Shown here: positions 7,473 through 16,055 of the stretch, piece after piece
Layout of the letters: each line of letters begins with the position of its first letter
Position numbering within the stretch: position 1 is the first letter of the stretch
Assembly (NCBI GenBank): GCA_036382575.1
Contig: DASVHL010000072.1
Location: 1 to 48,330, forward strand
Length of the DNA: 48,330 bases
Source: UBA6022 sp036382575
Lineage (GTDB): Bacteria; Patescibacteriota; Saccharimonadia; Saccharimonadales; Saccharimonadaceae
Direction of reading: 5' to 3'
Program-made: the position numbers and the translations under genes
Notes under the pieces: generated by a model
Told to the model about the DNA's origin: nothing
Database searches by the model: none
What the model saw: only the letters and a program-made list of their open reading frames with translations

Positions 7473-8153
7473 TTATTGTTGGCGTCGCTGTTCTTTTTCT
7501 TTGATCAGCGTACTAAGGTCTTTAATGATAAGGTCTTGTTTTTTACCCTCATCATCACGACCTGTCGCCGTCTTAAACTTATCACCTAGGATACTACCGT
7601 AACCTTTTGATTTATTACCAAACATTGTCCCATTCTGTTGTCTGTAACGATTTCGTCGTCGTTTATTGTTCTGTGATGTTGAAACCCCTTCTTGGATAAG
7701 ATCGGCTACAGAGGCAATACCTGGAATCATTGAAGCAGTAGCCGCAACTCGGCCAAATCCTCGATTTATCTTCTTTTTACGAAGATCTTTCTTTAACTCG
7801 CGTAGTTCAGCGTCTTCTTCTTCCTGCGCGATACGTAAACGTTCTTGTTCTGCCCAGTAGGCTTCGTAAGCTTCACGTTGCTGCGTGTATTGAATATTGC
7901 CTTCGTAAGTCGCATAGGCTTCTTCTTGCTCACGAACTTGAGTAGCTTGGATATTTTCACCGTAAGTGGCATATGCTTCGTCCTGCTCGCGCTTTTGTGT
8001 GATCGCGATATTTTCCGCATAGGTAGCGTAGGCTTCGTTTTGCTCCAACCGTTGTGACAATCGTCGCAATCCATCTTCGGTACGGGCTTGGTCATATAAA
8101 CCACCGTCGCGATCGATATCGGCTTGTTGCGGAGTAGGAGGGAGTTCTGACAT
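7473..8153 (-). CDS. Coiled-coil protein with three 19-residue repeats
   Basis: The 226-residue cytoplasmic protein matches no family I know. After about 36 residues come three near-identical 19-residue units of the form EQxEAYATYxxNIxxTQxRE (residues 37-93). A charged helical stretch (about 94-130) rich in Glu, Arg and Lys follows, then a short hydrophobic segment (about 135-155) and a basic tail. The unit length and Tyr/Glu/Gln content suggest a long helix or filament-forming scaffold. It is the only gene on the minus strand within the plus-strand part of the T4SS locus, ending nine bases from the VirB6-like stop. A role in the apparatus is an inference from position. Confidence 0.7.
   Translation of the reverse strand: MSELPPTPQQADIDRDGGLYDQARTEDGLRRLSQRLEQNEAYATYAENIAITQKREQDEAYATYGENIQATQVREQEEAYATYEGNIQYTQQREAYEAYWAEQERLRIAQEEEDAELRELKKDLRKKKINRGFGRVAATASMIPGIASVADLIQEGVSTSQNNKRRRNRYRQQNGTMFGNKSKGYGSILGDKFKTATGRDDEGKKQDLIIKDLSTLIKEKEQRRQQ
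7875..8045 (-). repeat. Three 57-bp tandem repeats encoding 19-residue units
   Basis: The DNA encodes residues 37-55, 56-74 and 75-93 of the coiled-coil protein. The amino-acid core AYATY is invariant in all three units, and a fourth degenerate EAYEAYWAEQE follows. Confidence 0.8.
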
Positions 8154-8276
8154 ATTTTTATTTATACCTTGTTTAGTACTGTTATTCTAGCACAAATGTG
8201 ATAATAAGTCAATAATCTTACACTTGCATTATTACAGATGAACTATAAAAAGACTGCATAATAGCAGGCAACTATT

Positions 8277-8285
8277 TGGTATACT
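8277..8285 (+). promoter_or_regulatory. Extended -10 promoter of the PrgI-VirB4 operon
   Basis: TGG-TATACT at 8277-8285, nine bases before the ATG at 8295. The predicted start is within about three bases of the ATG, and there is no Shine-Dalgarno. Confidence 0.65.
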
Positions 8286-8294
8286 ATAAGCACC

Positions 8295-9332
8295 ATGGCA
8301 GTCTACAAGGTTCCTCAGGACGTCGAAGCGGACGATAAACTAATCGGTCCGTTTAGTTTTCGTCAGTTTGTGTATCTGATTATTGTTGCAATTTCGATTG
8401 CAATCGGTTGGGGACTGTTCCAGCTATTTCCGCTACTTGCGATGATACCACTGCCAATTATCTTTTTGTTTGGTGCCTTAGCATTACCACTCCGTAAAGA
8501 TCAACCGATGGAGATTTATCTGGCCGCCGTCGTGTCGTTTTACCTGAAGCCACGTAAACGATTATGGCAAGCTGATGGCATCCAATCACTGGTAGAGATT
8601 ACCGCACCACAGGTTGTCGAGGTGCAGCGCGCCAAAGATTTATCTCAATCCGAAGCGGAACGTCGTTTGTCATATCTCGCTGATATTGTGGACAGTGAAG
8701 GTTGGGCAATCCGCGGTGTTGCCACGCCGCAAGCCACTAGCTCGATGCAAAATGATGTATTCTTTGAAGCCCAGCAAACTGAAGATATTCTCGATACCGA
8801 GGGTGGGGTAGCGCGCTCATTCGAATCAATGATTGATCAGGCTGATCTGAAACGACGACAAGATATGGTCAACCGTATGCATCAGCCAGCGCCAGCCACT
8901 ATAGCGCCACTCCCAACACCTCAGATAAATCCATCAACTGTCATCGATCCATATGCTGCGCTTGTTCCTACAGCTCCTACTGCCGCACCTACTGATCCAA
9001 TGGCAACCTTTGCTCCGCCCGCACCAGTCACTGCAGAACCATACCCAGTTACCGACCCACAAGTTGACTACAACCCATACCCAGAGGCAATCCACCAATC
9101 TATGATTCAACCACTTAGCCAGCAGCCTGCTCCACAGCCAGCAGCTCCAATTATCGAGCCGACCCCTGTACCTAAACCAGAACCAATAACCACTAGCGAA
9201 AATGTGATTTCTCCTGATATAATAAACCTAGCAAATAACCCTGATTTATCTATTGCCACGATTGCACATGAAGCGAACCGGATTCAGCAACAACGTGAGT
9301 CCGAACAAGAAGTAGTCATTTCGCTTCGCTAG
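8295..9332 (+). CDS. PrgI-family T4SS membrane protein with Pro-rich tail
   Basis: The N-terminal 100 residues match the PrgI family: VPQDVEADDKLIGPFSFRQF, two adjacent membrane helices (about 25-45 and 49-68), then a basic amphipathic segment (YLKPRKRLW). PrgI proteins accompany VirB4 in Gram-positive conjugation systems and are thought to play the VirB3 part. The remaining roughly 200 residues form a Pro/Ala/Thr-rich, probably disordered cytoplasmic tail ending in a short helix; this is much longer than in classical PrgI (about 110-130 residues). It heads the operon PrgI, TraC-like, VirB4 and appears to be leaderless. Confidence 0.85.
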   Translation: MAVYKVPQDVEADDKLIGPFSFRQFVYLIIVAISIAIGWGLFQLFPLLAMIPLPIIFLFGALALPLRKDQPMEIYLAAVVSFYLKPRKRLWQADGIQSLVEITAPQVVEVQRAKDLSQSEAERRLSYLADIVDSEGWAIRGVATPQATSSMQNDVFFEAQQTEDILDTEGGVARSFESMIDQADLKRRQDMVNRMHQPAPATIAPLPTPQINPSTVIDPYAALVPTAPTAAPTDPMATFAPPAPVTAEPYPVTDPQVDYNPYPEAIHQSMIQPLSQQPAPQPAAPIIEPTPVPKPEPITTSENVISPDIINLANNPDLSIATIAHEANRIQQQRESEQEVVISLR

Positions 9333-9367
9333 CGTCAATTAGGTAAAACACAAGGAAGAATGGGATC

Positions 9368-10210
9368 GTGCCACCGAACAATCAACAACCACCTCAGGCT
9401 CTGCCAGTTACCCCACAGCAAGTGATCGGTTCGGCGCAGCCTACCCCTGGAGCACCCGCCGCATCTGGCCAACCAGCCGCTAAACCGGTTAATCAAAATA
9501 CGACTCAGAACAGTCTTATCATCTCGGAGATCCGTGAAAATATGGCCATCATGAACGATGGTAGTTTCCGCGCTGTTATCGCCTGTAAATCAATCAACTT
9601 TGACCTGATGAGTTCACGTGAACGAGAGGGTGTTGAATATAGCTATCAGAACTTCTTGAACGCCCTCTATTTTCCAATTCAGATCTTTATCCGCTCACAG
9701 CGGGTTGATATTGGACCGTACATCGACCGACTAGCAACAATCCGTCGCTCACAAGATAACATGCTTTTAAATGTCCTGATGGACGATTACATTAACTTTA
9801 TCGATATCTTGTCACAAGAGGCCAACATCATGGATAAGAGCTTCTTTATTATCGTGCCATTTTACCCAGCAGGTGACCTCGCTACCCTTAAAGATCAAGG
9901 TAAGGGTTTCTTTGGCAAAATCTTTGGTGGCCCACAAACAACTGCAACCAAGATCGATAAGGCTACGTACGATAAAGCAAAAGATGAAATTAAAAACCGC
10001 GTCGATTCTGTTACTAGTGGCTTGTATCAGATCGGCGTAAAGAGTGTCCAGCTAAATACAAAAGAACTTGGTGAGCTTTACTATAATATGTACAACCCAG
10101 ATACGGCTGTTCGTGAACCACTTGGTAATTTCAACGACGTTACATCAACTTATGTCCGTAAGGGACAGGGTGAAGCGGCACGTCCACACCTACAAGAAGG
10201 GGGAATGTAA
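9368..10210 (+). CDS. TraC-like domain protein, partner of VirB4
   Basis: The 280-residue soluble protein has a Pro/Gln/Ala-rich N-terminus (about 45 residues). It then resembles the TraC-like domain found next to or fused with VirB4 ATPases in CPR and Firmicutes (MAIMNDGSFRAVIACKSINF, then LNALYFPIQIFIRSQRVDI). No Walker motif is present, so it is not itself the ATPase. The GTG start at 9368 is supported by AAGGAAG at 9352-9358; a nearby ATG at 9360 is out of frame. It ends two bases before VirB4, so the two should be co-translated and probably bind each other (inference). Confidence 0.75.
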   Translation: MPPNNQQPPQALPVTPQQVIGSAQPTPGAPAASGQPAAKPVNQNTTQNSLIISEIRENMAIMNDGSFRAVIACKSINFDLMSSREREGVEYSYQNFLNALYFPIQIFIRSQRVDIGPYIDRLATIRRSQDNMLLNVLMDDYINFIDILSQEANIMDKSFFIIVPFYPAGDLATLKDQGKGFFGKIFGGPQTTATKIDKATYDKAKDEIKNRVDSVTSGLYQIGVKSVQLNTKELGELYYNMYNPDTAVREPLGNFNDVTSTYVRKGQGEAARPHLQEGGM

Positions 10211-10212
10211 CC

Positions 10213-12048
10213 ATGGCCAAGAAAAAACTAGATGCTGTTGATATTGCCGCAAAACAACGCGAGGCCGAGCAACTTGAGGTTGAACAAGCCTTCTTAAAGG
10301 GTATGACTACCTTGCGCGATCTGATCGCACCAAGTAGTCTTGAGATTCACTCGGGCCACTTCCGCCTGGGAACCAAATACGGCCGTACGCTGTATATCTA
10401 CGGATATCCGCGTGAAATTTACACCGGCTGGCTTAGCTCATTAATCAATATCGATGAAGTACTTGATATTAGTATGTTTATCTACCCGGTTGATAGCCAG
10501 GTAGTGCTTAATAACCTGCGCAAAAAAGTAACTCAATTACAGGCTTCAATGTCGATCAATAGCGAAAAGGGACGTACGCGTGACCCAGGTCTTGAGGCCG
10601 CTATGGCTGACGCCGAAGAACTGCGTGACCAATTGCAAGTTGGTGCCGAGCGTTTCTTCCGTTATGGCCTCTACGTGACACTTTATGCTGACAGTTTAGA
10701 CGAACTTAGTTTTGTCCAACATAAAATTGAAACTTTATTTGGTCAGCAACTGATCTTTAGTAAGGTCGCCAGCAGCCAGCAAGAGCAGGGGCTTAACAGT
10801 ACCATTCCACAAATGAGCGACCAGCTACAGATTCGCCGCAACATGAACACTGGTGCAATTAGCACGAGCTTCCCATTCACAAGTGCCGACCTCACCCAGG
10901 AAAAGGGTGTTCTGTACGGTATTAATATGCATAATAATGGACTGGTTATCTTTGACCGTTTCACCCTTGAAAATGCCAATATGGTTGTCTTTGCCAAGTC
11001 TGGTGCCGGTAAATCATTTACCGTAAAGCTAGAAGCATTACGCAGCATGATGGTTGGATCCGATGTCTTGATTATCGACCCAGAAAACGAGTACCAAAAA
11101 TTATCTGACGCCGTTGGTGGTAGCTACATCCGCCTCAGCCTCAACGCCGATACGCGTATTAATCCATTTGATTTGCCGCGTGTCATCGACAGCGAAGAGG
11201 CTGATGATGCCCTTCGTGCTAACCTTGTTACGCTTCATGGTCTGCTACGTTTAATGCTTGGCGGTAGCCAAATGACCGCTAGTGGGCAAATGATGGCTGG
11301 ACTTAACCCATCCGAAGAGGCTGACCTTGACCAAGGCTTGATTGATACCTATGCTCGTGCGGGTATTACCAGCGACCCACTCACTCACAACTCCGTTCCG
11401 CCAACAATTTCCGATCTATACGATACGCTCTTGCACATGGGTGGCACCGGTCCATCATTAGCGCAGCGTCTCCGTAAATATACAACAGGTACGTTCGCTG
11501 GTATCTTTAGTCAGCAAAGCAACATTGATATCAATAACCACATGGTTGTCTTTAACATTCGCGATCTGGAAGACGAACTTCGTCCAGTGGCAATGTACAT
11601 TGTTCTGAGTCACATCTGGAATATCACCCGTTCACAGCAACGCAAGCGCATGTTGATCGTTGATGAGGCTTGGCAATTGATGAAATATGATGATTCAGCC
11701 AACTTCTTGTTTAGCCTCGCAAAACGTGCACGTAAATATTATCTAGGTCTTACGACGATTACGCAGGATGTTGAAGACTTTATGGGTAGCAAGATGGGCC
11801 GTGCAATTGTCGCCAACTCGTCAATGCAACTTCTACTAAAACAGTCATCGAGTGCTGTTGATGTTCTATCAGATGTCTTTAAACTAACCGAAGAAGAGAA
11901 AAAGCGTCTTTCAAACTTCCCGGTAGGGCAAGGGTTGTTCTTTGCCGGCCAAAGTCATGTTCATATCCAGATTCAGGCTAGCCCAACCGAACACGGCCTT
12001 ATTACGACTAACCCGGCAGGTAGAAACACAACAGCACCACCGTTATAA
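10213..12048 (+). CDS. virB4: VirB4-family T4SS ATPase
   Basis: The 611-residue cytoplasmic ATPase powers assembly or substrate transfer in the type IV secretion complex. An N-terminal CagE/TrbE/VirB domain (about 25-240) is followed by the RecA-like motor. Walker A is GAGKS (264-268) and Walker B is MLIVDEAW with D484-E485. A typical VirB4 C-terminal motif (TTITQDVEDFM) follows. All key catalytic residues are intact, so an active motor is expected. No VirD4/TraG coupling ATPase occurs anywhere in the window, so VirB4 may be the only motor of this locus, or the coupling protein is encoded elsewhere. Confidence 0.93.
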   Translation: MAKKKLDAVDIAAKQREAEQLEVEQAFLKGMTTLRDLIAPSSLEIHSGHFRLGTKYGRTLYIYGYPREIYTGWLSSLINIDEVLDISMFIYPVDSQVVLNNLRKKVTQLQASMSINSEKGRTRDPGLEAAMADAEELRDQLQVGAERFFRYGLYVTLYADSLDELSFVQHKIETLFGQQLIFSKVASSQQEQGLNSTIPQMSDQLQIRRNMNTGAISTSFPFTSADLTQEKGVLYGINMHNNGLVIFDRFTLENANMVVFAKSGAGKSFTVKLEALRSMMVGSDVLIIDPENEYQKLSDAVGGSYIRLSLNADTRINPFDLPRVIDSEEADDALRANLVTLHGLLRLMLGGSQMTASGQMMAGLNPSEEADLDQGLIDTYARAGITSDPLTHNSVPPTISDLYDTLLHMGGTGPSLAQRLRKYTTGTFAGIFSQQSNIDINNHMVVFNIRDLEDELRPVAMYIVLSHIWNITRSQQRKRMLIVDEAWQLMKYDDSANFLFSLAKRARKYYLGLTTITQDVEDFMGSKMGRAIVANSSMQLLLKQSSSAVDVLSDVFKLTEEEKKRLSNFPVGQGLFFAGQSHVHIQIQASPTEHGLITTNPAGRNTTAPPL

Positions 12049-12079
12049 CCATAGCGGTTATGTTAGAGTGGATGTGACG

Positions 12080-12085
12080 TATAAT
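12080..12085 (+). promoter_or_regulatory. -10 box of the M23 peptidase operon
   Basis: TATAAT, 11 bases before the ATG at 12097. It implies a leader of about five bases with no Shine-Dalgarno. A small hairpin (ATAACC/GGTTAT) lies just upstream, at the end of the VirB4 gene. Confidence 0.6.
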
Positions 12086-12096
12086 AGAGACAACTT

Positions 12097-15000
12097 ATGG
12101 CAAGAGGATCGCAGTTAGATTACAAGAATGATCAAGATAGTGACAACCGTTTAAACCCGGCTGATTTGCTTGAGCATGAAAAAATCGCTGGATATAATCG
12201 CCACAACGACGGATTAGACGATCATCCAATTGCTAAAGGTGACGCTTCGGGTGTGTCCGGCGACTTAAGTGGTGGTAAAAACATCGATAGTGTACGTGAC
12301 CGCGAGAGTGAAAATCCAATGAACTCTAGCTTCACTGGGGACAGTAATAAAAAGTCTCCTGTAGATTTCAAGATGCAGATCAAGCGAAAAGGACCTCTAG
12401 CAGGTATCTTGATGCTACTCGGTGTTGGCGGTATTGGTATTACAGGTTTACTGTCACCATCATTGCTGTTCATGCAGATTACCGATATGTTCACGAATAA
12501 TTTTAACGATGCACATACCGCGCTGACAGTTCGCACGAATGTACACCTTGGCAAGAAAGTTGCCGCTGTTAAAAATGCCTTTTCTGAAAGTTCAGATGGT
12601 AAGTGCAACATTAAGTGTAAATTCGGTAGCATGAGTGATGGCTTAAAGCGAAACCTCGAAGCAAAGGGATTTCACGTTGAACCTGATGGGGATTCAAAAC
12701 TTGGACGATGGTCTGTCAAATGGATCGCAATGCCTGATGGCACTAGAGTAGAATCTGGTGCAAAATTCAAAGAGATAATGAAGAATCCGCTTTATGCGTC
12801 TCAGTTTAACCGTGTCTACAGTTCTAAAACGGCCTATTTCATGAACACAAAATTCGGCAATATGCTGAAGACAAAACTCGGTCTGACAAAAGCCTTCCGG
12901 CTTGCAGGGGAATCAAAAGCAAAGTTCAATGCTTCGTTCCGAAAGGCGCTAAACCTTCCTGAAACTGCCGTCACCACTACGCCTAACCCAAACGCGAGTT
13001 ACGAAGAGCAGATGAAGAACACTCGCTTCTCTGCTGCAACGGGCACCGTTATGAAATTGGCAACAAAGATGACCAGTGTAGTTGGGTGGGCATGCCTGGG
13101 GTATGACGTCGCCCGGGCGACATCTGCGGCCGTAAAGGTCGCCAAGTATGCCATGTATGCACAGGTCTTCTTTACACTAGTAACGACAGCAAACCATATT
13201 AAGGCAGGTAATACGACCCCAGAGGACGAACTTGTCATCACCGAGATGGGTAATAAACTAACCTCTATAGATCCTTCAAAAACTGACGGGAGTGGCGTAG
13301 CTGCAACCGATTCATATGGTTATAAGACAGCAGCCTACGGTGACACGGGAGCAATACCTGATTACGCCAAGGCTCATTCTATGGAATCGTCTGGTCTACT
13401 AGGGGTACTATCAAGTATGGTTTTCCTCGCATCAGCCAATAACATGGCCCGAAGTATAGCCCACCTCCTATGTAAGGCAGGGAATAGTCTGCTAGCTCCA
13501 TTGATTCAATGTGCACCGACGGTAGAAACGGTTATTGGATACATTGCTTGTTTCGTTGCGAATGTTGCCGCAAGCGAAGTGATTGGAGATGTTGTGTCGA
13601 AGGCCTTGCCACTGGTTGTTGCAGCACTTGTTGCGGCTAATATGAGCGACATTGACGAAAATACTAAGGGAGCAATCCTTGGCGATGTCTTAAACCCTGG
13701 AGCATCGAGTGTACTCGGTAGTCAAGCAGGTTCATACGGTATGGCAGCAGGTTCAAAAGATGAAATCTCAACCTACGTTGCCGCTGGTGAAGAAATTCGT
13801 AAACAAGACGAGGCTATCGCACGCATCAATGCTAAAGAAGAACCGTTTGATATTTACAACCAATATTCATTCTTAGGATCAATGGTGCGCAACATGAATG
13901 TCGCAGCCTATACCAACAGTTCTATGACATCAACCGCTAACTTGCTAATGGCAACCATCCCTCAGTCGATTGCTAGCCTCATAAAACCCGCCCACGCCGG
14001 GACATATATGCCACTAGCGACAAATAAGGCAGAGCAGTACGGAAGAGTTGAATGTCCAGTCGCTGATCTTGTTGGTAACTCTAACGCCGAATGCTGTCCA
14101 GCGCTGAGATTAGTAGGCGCGGTGGGTGACGCCTACTGTATGCCATCATATGTTGCAAGTAACGAACAGTTAGCCTCCGACCCAGAGGCAACGCTCGATT
14201 TTATGATTAATGGTCAGTATATTGATGAAAATACCGGTGAACCACGTACTGATACTGATCAAGGCAAACAGTTCCAGAAATACCTCGATAATTGTCCGTT
14301 TAGAGTCGATGCGCCAGGTGAAACTTCATTACCAGTTGGCAATTCAACGTTCGGCGATTATGACTGGTATATTGGCGCTATGTGTAACAAAGATACAGAT
14401 GATTCAAAAATAATGGGTGCGGCATTCATATACGCAGTACCGGTCATCGGCGCGCTCTTTCCGGATGAGCCAAAATTCCCTGAAGAGGAGGGTAAAAAAT
14501 TAGTTGTTCAAAACGATATTAAAAACTTCCGCAACTACGCCATGGACGAACCAGTCAACGCTACTCTTAACGGGGAAGATAGTGTATTGAAACACTCGCC
14601 ATTACCAGCTGACCCGAACGGAGGTAGCGGCACGCCACCAGTAACCGGAAACAGCGGTAACGTCGTTACTGACGGCTGGTCATTCCCAACAACTGCAGGA
14701 GCAGGTCTCGTTAGCCCATTCGGACCACGCGTGATAGGTGGCGTCGCAGGCTTCCATACGGGCATCGACCTTAACGTGCCATCAGGAGCTCCGTTCTACG
14801 CAACGAGGGATGGCGTCGTCGAAACGCGAGAGTTCGACATCAGAACATACCTTGGTGGTGGCTGGTGTCCAGTAGCACCAAGTGAATCACCAATCCAAAA
14901 AGATATCTGGATCAGACATGATGTTAACGGTGTCCCATATACATCAATTTATGCGCACATGAGCCAATTCCTAGTGGCGAACGGTGCCACTGTCAAGGCA

Positions 15001-15141
15001 GGTGATCTGATTGGTTATACGGGTGGTTCCGGCTGTTCAACAGGACCGCACGTTCACTTTGAAATTTGGCAGACTCATAGTCCAAATCCCGGTGTAGCAA
15101 GTGCAGCAGCACTTGATCCATGGCCATTAATTAATCCGTAA
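12097..15141 (+). CDS. Large T4SS-associated protein with C-terminal M23 (LytM) endopeptidase
   Basis: The 1014-residue protein has about 95 hydrophilic N-terminal residues, then a membrane helix (about 100-130). A long middle region contains several hydrophobic segments (about 325-365 and 435-520) and many cysteines. The C-terminal M23 domain (about 870-1014) has the full zinc and catalytic set: H887-x3-D891 (HTGID), H954 (YAHMS) and H985-x-H987 (HVHFE). M23 enzymes cut peptide bridges in peptidoglycan. Within this locus it most likely opens the wall for the apparatus, as VirB1-type enzymes do, or attacks the wall of a neighbouring cell (inference). The middle region resembles nothing I can name. 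Confidence 0.85.
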   Translation: MARGSQLDYKNDQDSDNRLNPADLLEHEKIAGYNRHNDGLDDHPIAKGDASGVSGDLSGGKNIDSVRDRESENPMNSSFTGDSNKKSPVDFKMQIKRKGPLAGILMLLGVGGIGITGLLSPSLLFMQITDMFTNNFNDAHTALTVRTNVHLGKKVAAVKNAFSESSDGKCNIKCKFGSMSDGLKRNLEAKGFHVEPDGDSKLGRWSVKWIAMPDGTRVESGAKFKEIMKNPLYASQFNRVYSSKTAYFMNTKFGNMLKTKLGLTKAFRLAGESKAKFNASFRKALNLPETAVTTTPNPNASYEEQMKNTRFSAATGTVMKLATKMTSVVGWACLGYDVARATSAAVKVAKYAMYAQVFFTLVTTANHIKAGNTTPEDELVITEMGNKLTSIDPSKTDGSGVAATDSYGYKTAAYGDTGAIPDYAKAHSMESSGLLGVLSSMVFLASANNMARSIAHLLCKAGNSLLAPLIQCAPTVETVIGYIACFVANVAASEVIGDVVSKALPLVVAALVAANMSDIDENTKGAILGDVLNPGASSVLGSQAGSYGMAAGSKDEISTYVAAGEEIRKQDEAIARINAKEEPFDIYNQYSFLGSMVRNMNVAAYTNSSMTSTANLLMATIPQSIASLIKPAHAGTYMPLATNKAEQYGRVECPVADLVGNSNAECCPALRLVGAVGDAYCMPSYVASNEQLASDPEATLDFMINGQYIDENTGEPRTDTDQGKQFQKYLDNCPFRVDAPGETSLPVGNSTFGDYDWYIGAMCNKDTDDSKIMGAAFIYAVPVIGALFPDEPKFPEEEGKKLVVQNDIKNFRNYAMDEPVNATLNGEDSVLKHSPLPADPNGGSGTPPVTGNSGNVVTDGWSFPTTAGAGLVSPFGPRVIGGVAGFHTGIDLNVPSGAPFYATRDGVVETREFDIRTYLGGGWCPVAPSESPIQKDIWIRHDVNGVPYTSIYAHMSQFLVANGATVKAGDLIGYTGGSGCSTGPHVHFEIWQTHSPNPGVASAAALDPWPLINP

Positions 15142-15155
15142 AAAAAGGTATTAGT

Positions 15156-16031
15156 ATGCAATTAAATAAACCTCTCATTATCATCGTTGGTCTAGCAGTA
15201 CTATTACTATCTATAGCAGGCTGGTACTTTAGCCGGCCAATGGGCACTGTTGAGTTTGCACTTGCCCCCCATACCGTAACATTGAAGCTAGCAGGTAAAG
15301 AGCAGACGATCGAGCACGGACAAGACCTTAAGTTGAAACCCGGCAAGTATGAAGTCAGTTTTACAAGTGACAACTTTCAAACTGACTCACGGTCAATCGT
15401 TGTTGAGGATAAGAAAACTATTAAAGTGATCGTCGCGCTAACGCCACTTAATGATGCCGGTAAAAAACAGTTAGACAATAGTGAATCTAAAAAAGTTATC
15501 GAAGCGTACAGACAGCAGCAATATGAAGAGCTCATTGCGAGCCTGCCACTATCAGGTGTTAATTATTCAATCACTGCGTGCCCATCAATTAAAGAACCTA
15601 AGAGCGATACAAAGGCCGTTTGTATTATCACCAAAACAGCGGCAGGTGAGACAGCCGCCCGCGAGAGTCTCCAGCAACTCGGCTATGATCTAGATAATCT
15701 TCCAATTATTGTCGGTAGTGAAAATACAAAAAAAATACTCGCAACAGACACTTACAGGATTGAGTACTACGTAAATACCAAGATAGAAGGCGCAACAAAA
15801 CCTGCGTTATTCGTTATACCTATAAATCCACCAGCAGTAAACTACGCCGCACCTTATAATGTACAGTTAGAAACTCTAAAATCTACAGTACTTGCTGATT
15901 TAAAGGTTAACGGATACACGGTCGATAACTACGATATCTACTATTCAAACGTATATTTATCACGTTACAATCCAGTCACTCATGTAGATGAAAGTGACGC
16001 GCATTATTCCGCACCACTTCCCGCTAATTAA
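15156..16031 (+). CDS. Membrane-anchored PEGA-like domain protein
   Basis: The 291-residue protein has an N-terminal membrane anchor (about 5-25). A beta-rich segment of about 65 residues follows that resembles PEGA repeats (GTVEFALAPHTVTLKLAGKE, later LKPGKYEVSFTS). The remaining roughly 190-residue exported domain is one I do not recognise. PEGA domains are found on surface proteins and may contact wall or sugar polymers. It lies 14 bases after the M23 gene with AAAAAAGG before the ATG, so the two are probably co-transcribed. Confidence 0.7.
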   Translation: MQLNKPLIIIVGLAVLLLSIAGWYFSRPMGTVEFALAPHTVTLKLAGKEQTIEHGQDLKLKPGKYEVSFTSDNFQTDSRSIVVEDKKTIKVIVALTPLNDAGKKQLDNSESKKVIEAYRQQQYEELIASLPLSGVNYSITACPSIKEPKSDTKAVCIITKTAAGETAARESLQQLGYDLDNLPIIVGSENTKKILATDTYRIEYYVNTKIEGATKPALFVIPINPPAVNYAAPYNVQLETLKSTVLADLKVNGYTVDNYDIYYSNVYLSRYNPVTHVDESDAHYSAPLPAN

Positions 16032-16042
16032 TCATAACCAGG

Positions 16043-16048
16043 TATACT
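16043..16048 (+). promoter_or_regulatory. -10 box placing transcription start at the lysozyme gene ATG
   Basis: TATACT lies seven bases before the ATG at 16056. The predicted transcription start coincides with the start codon, and there is no Shine-Dalgarno. Confidence 0.65.
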
Positions 16049-16055
16049 AAAGCAT

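Noticed and set aside
12049..12072. Small hairpin (ATAACC/GGTTAT) after virB4 as terminator
   Set aside because: The stem is only six pairs and no T-run follows; it may be chance.
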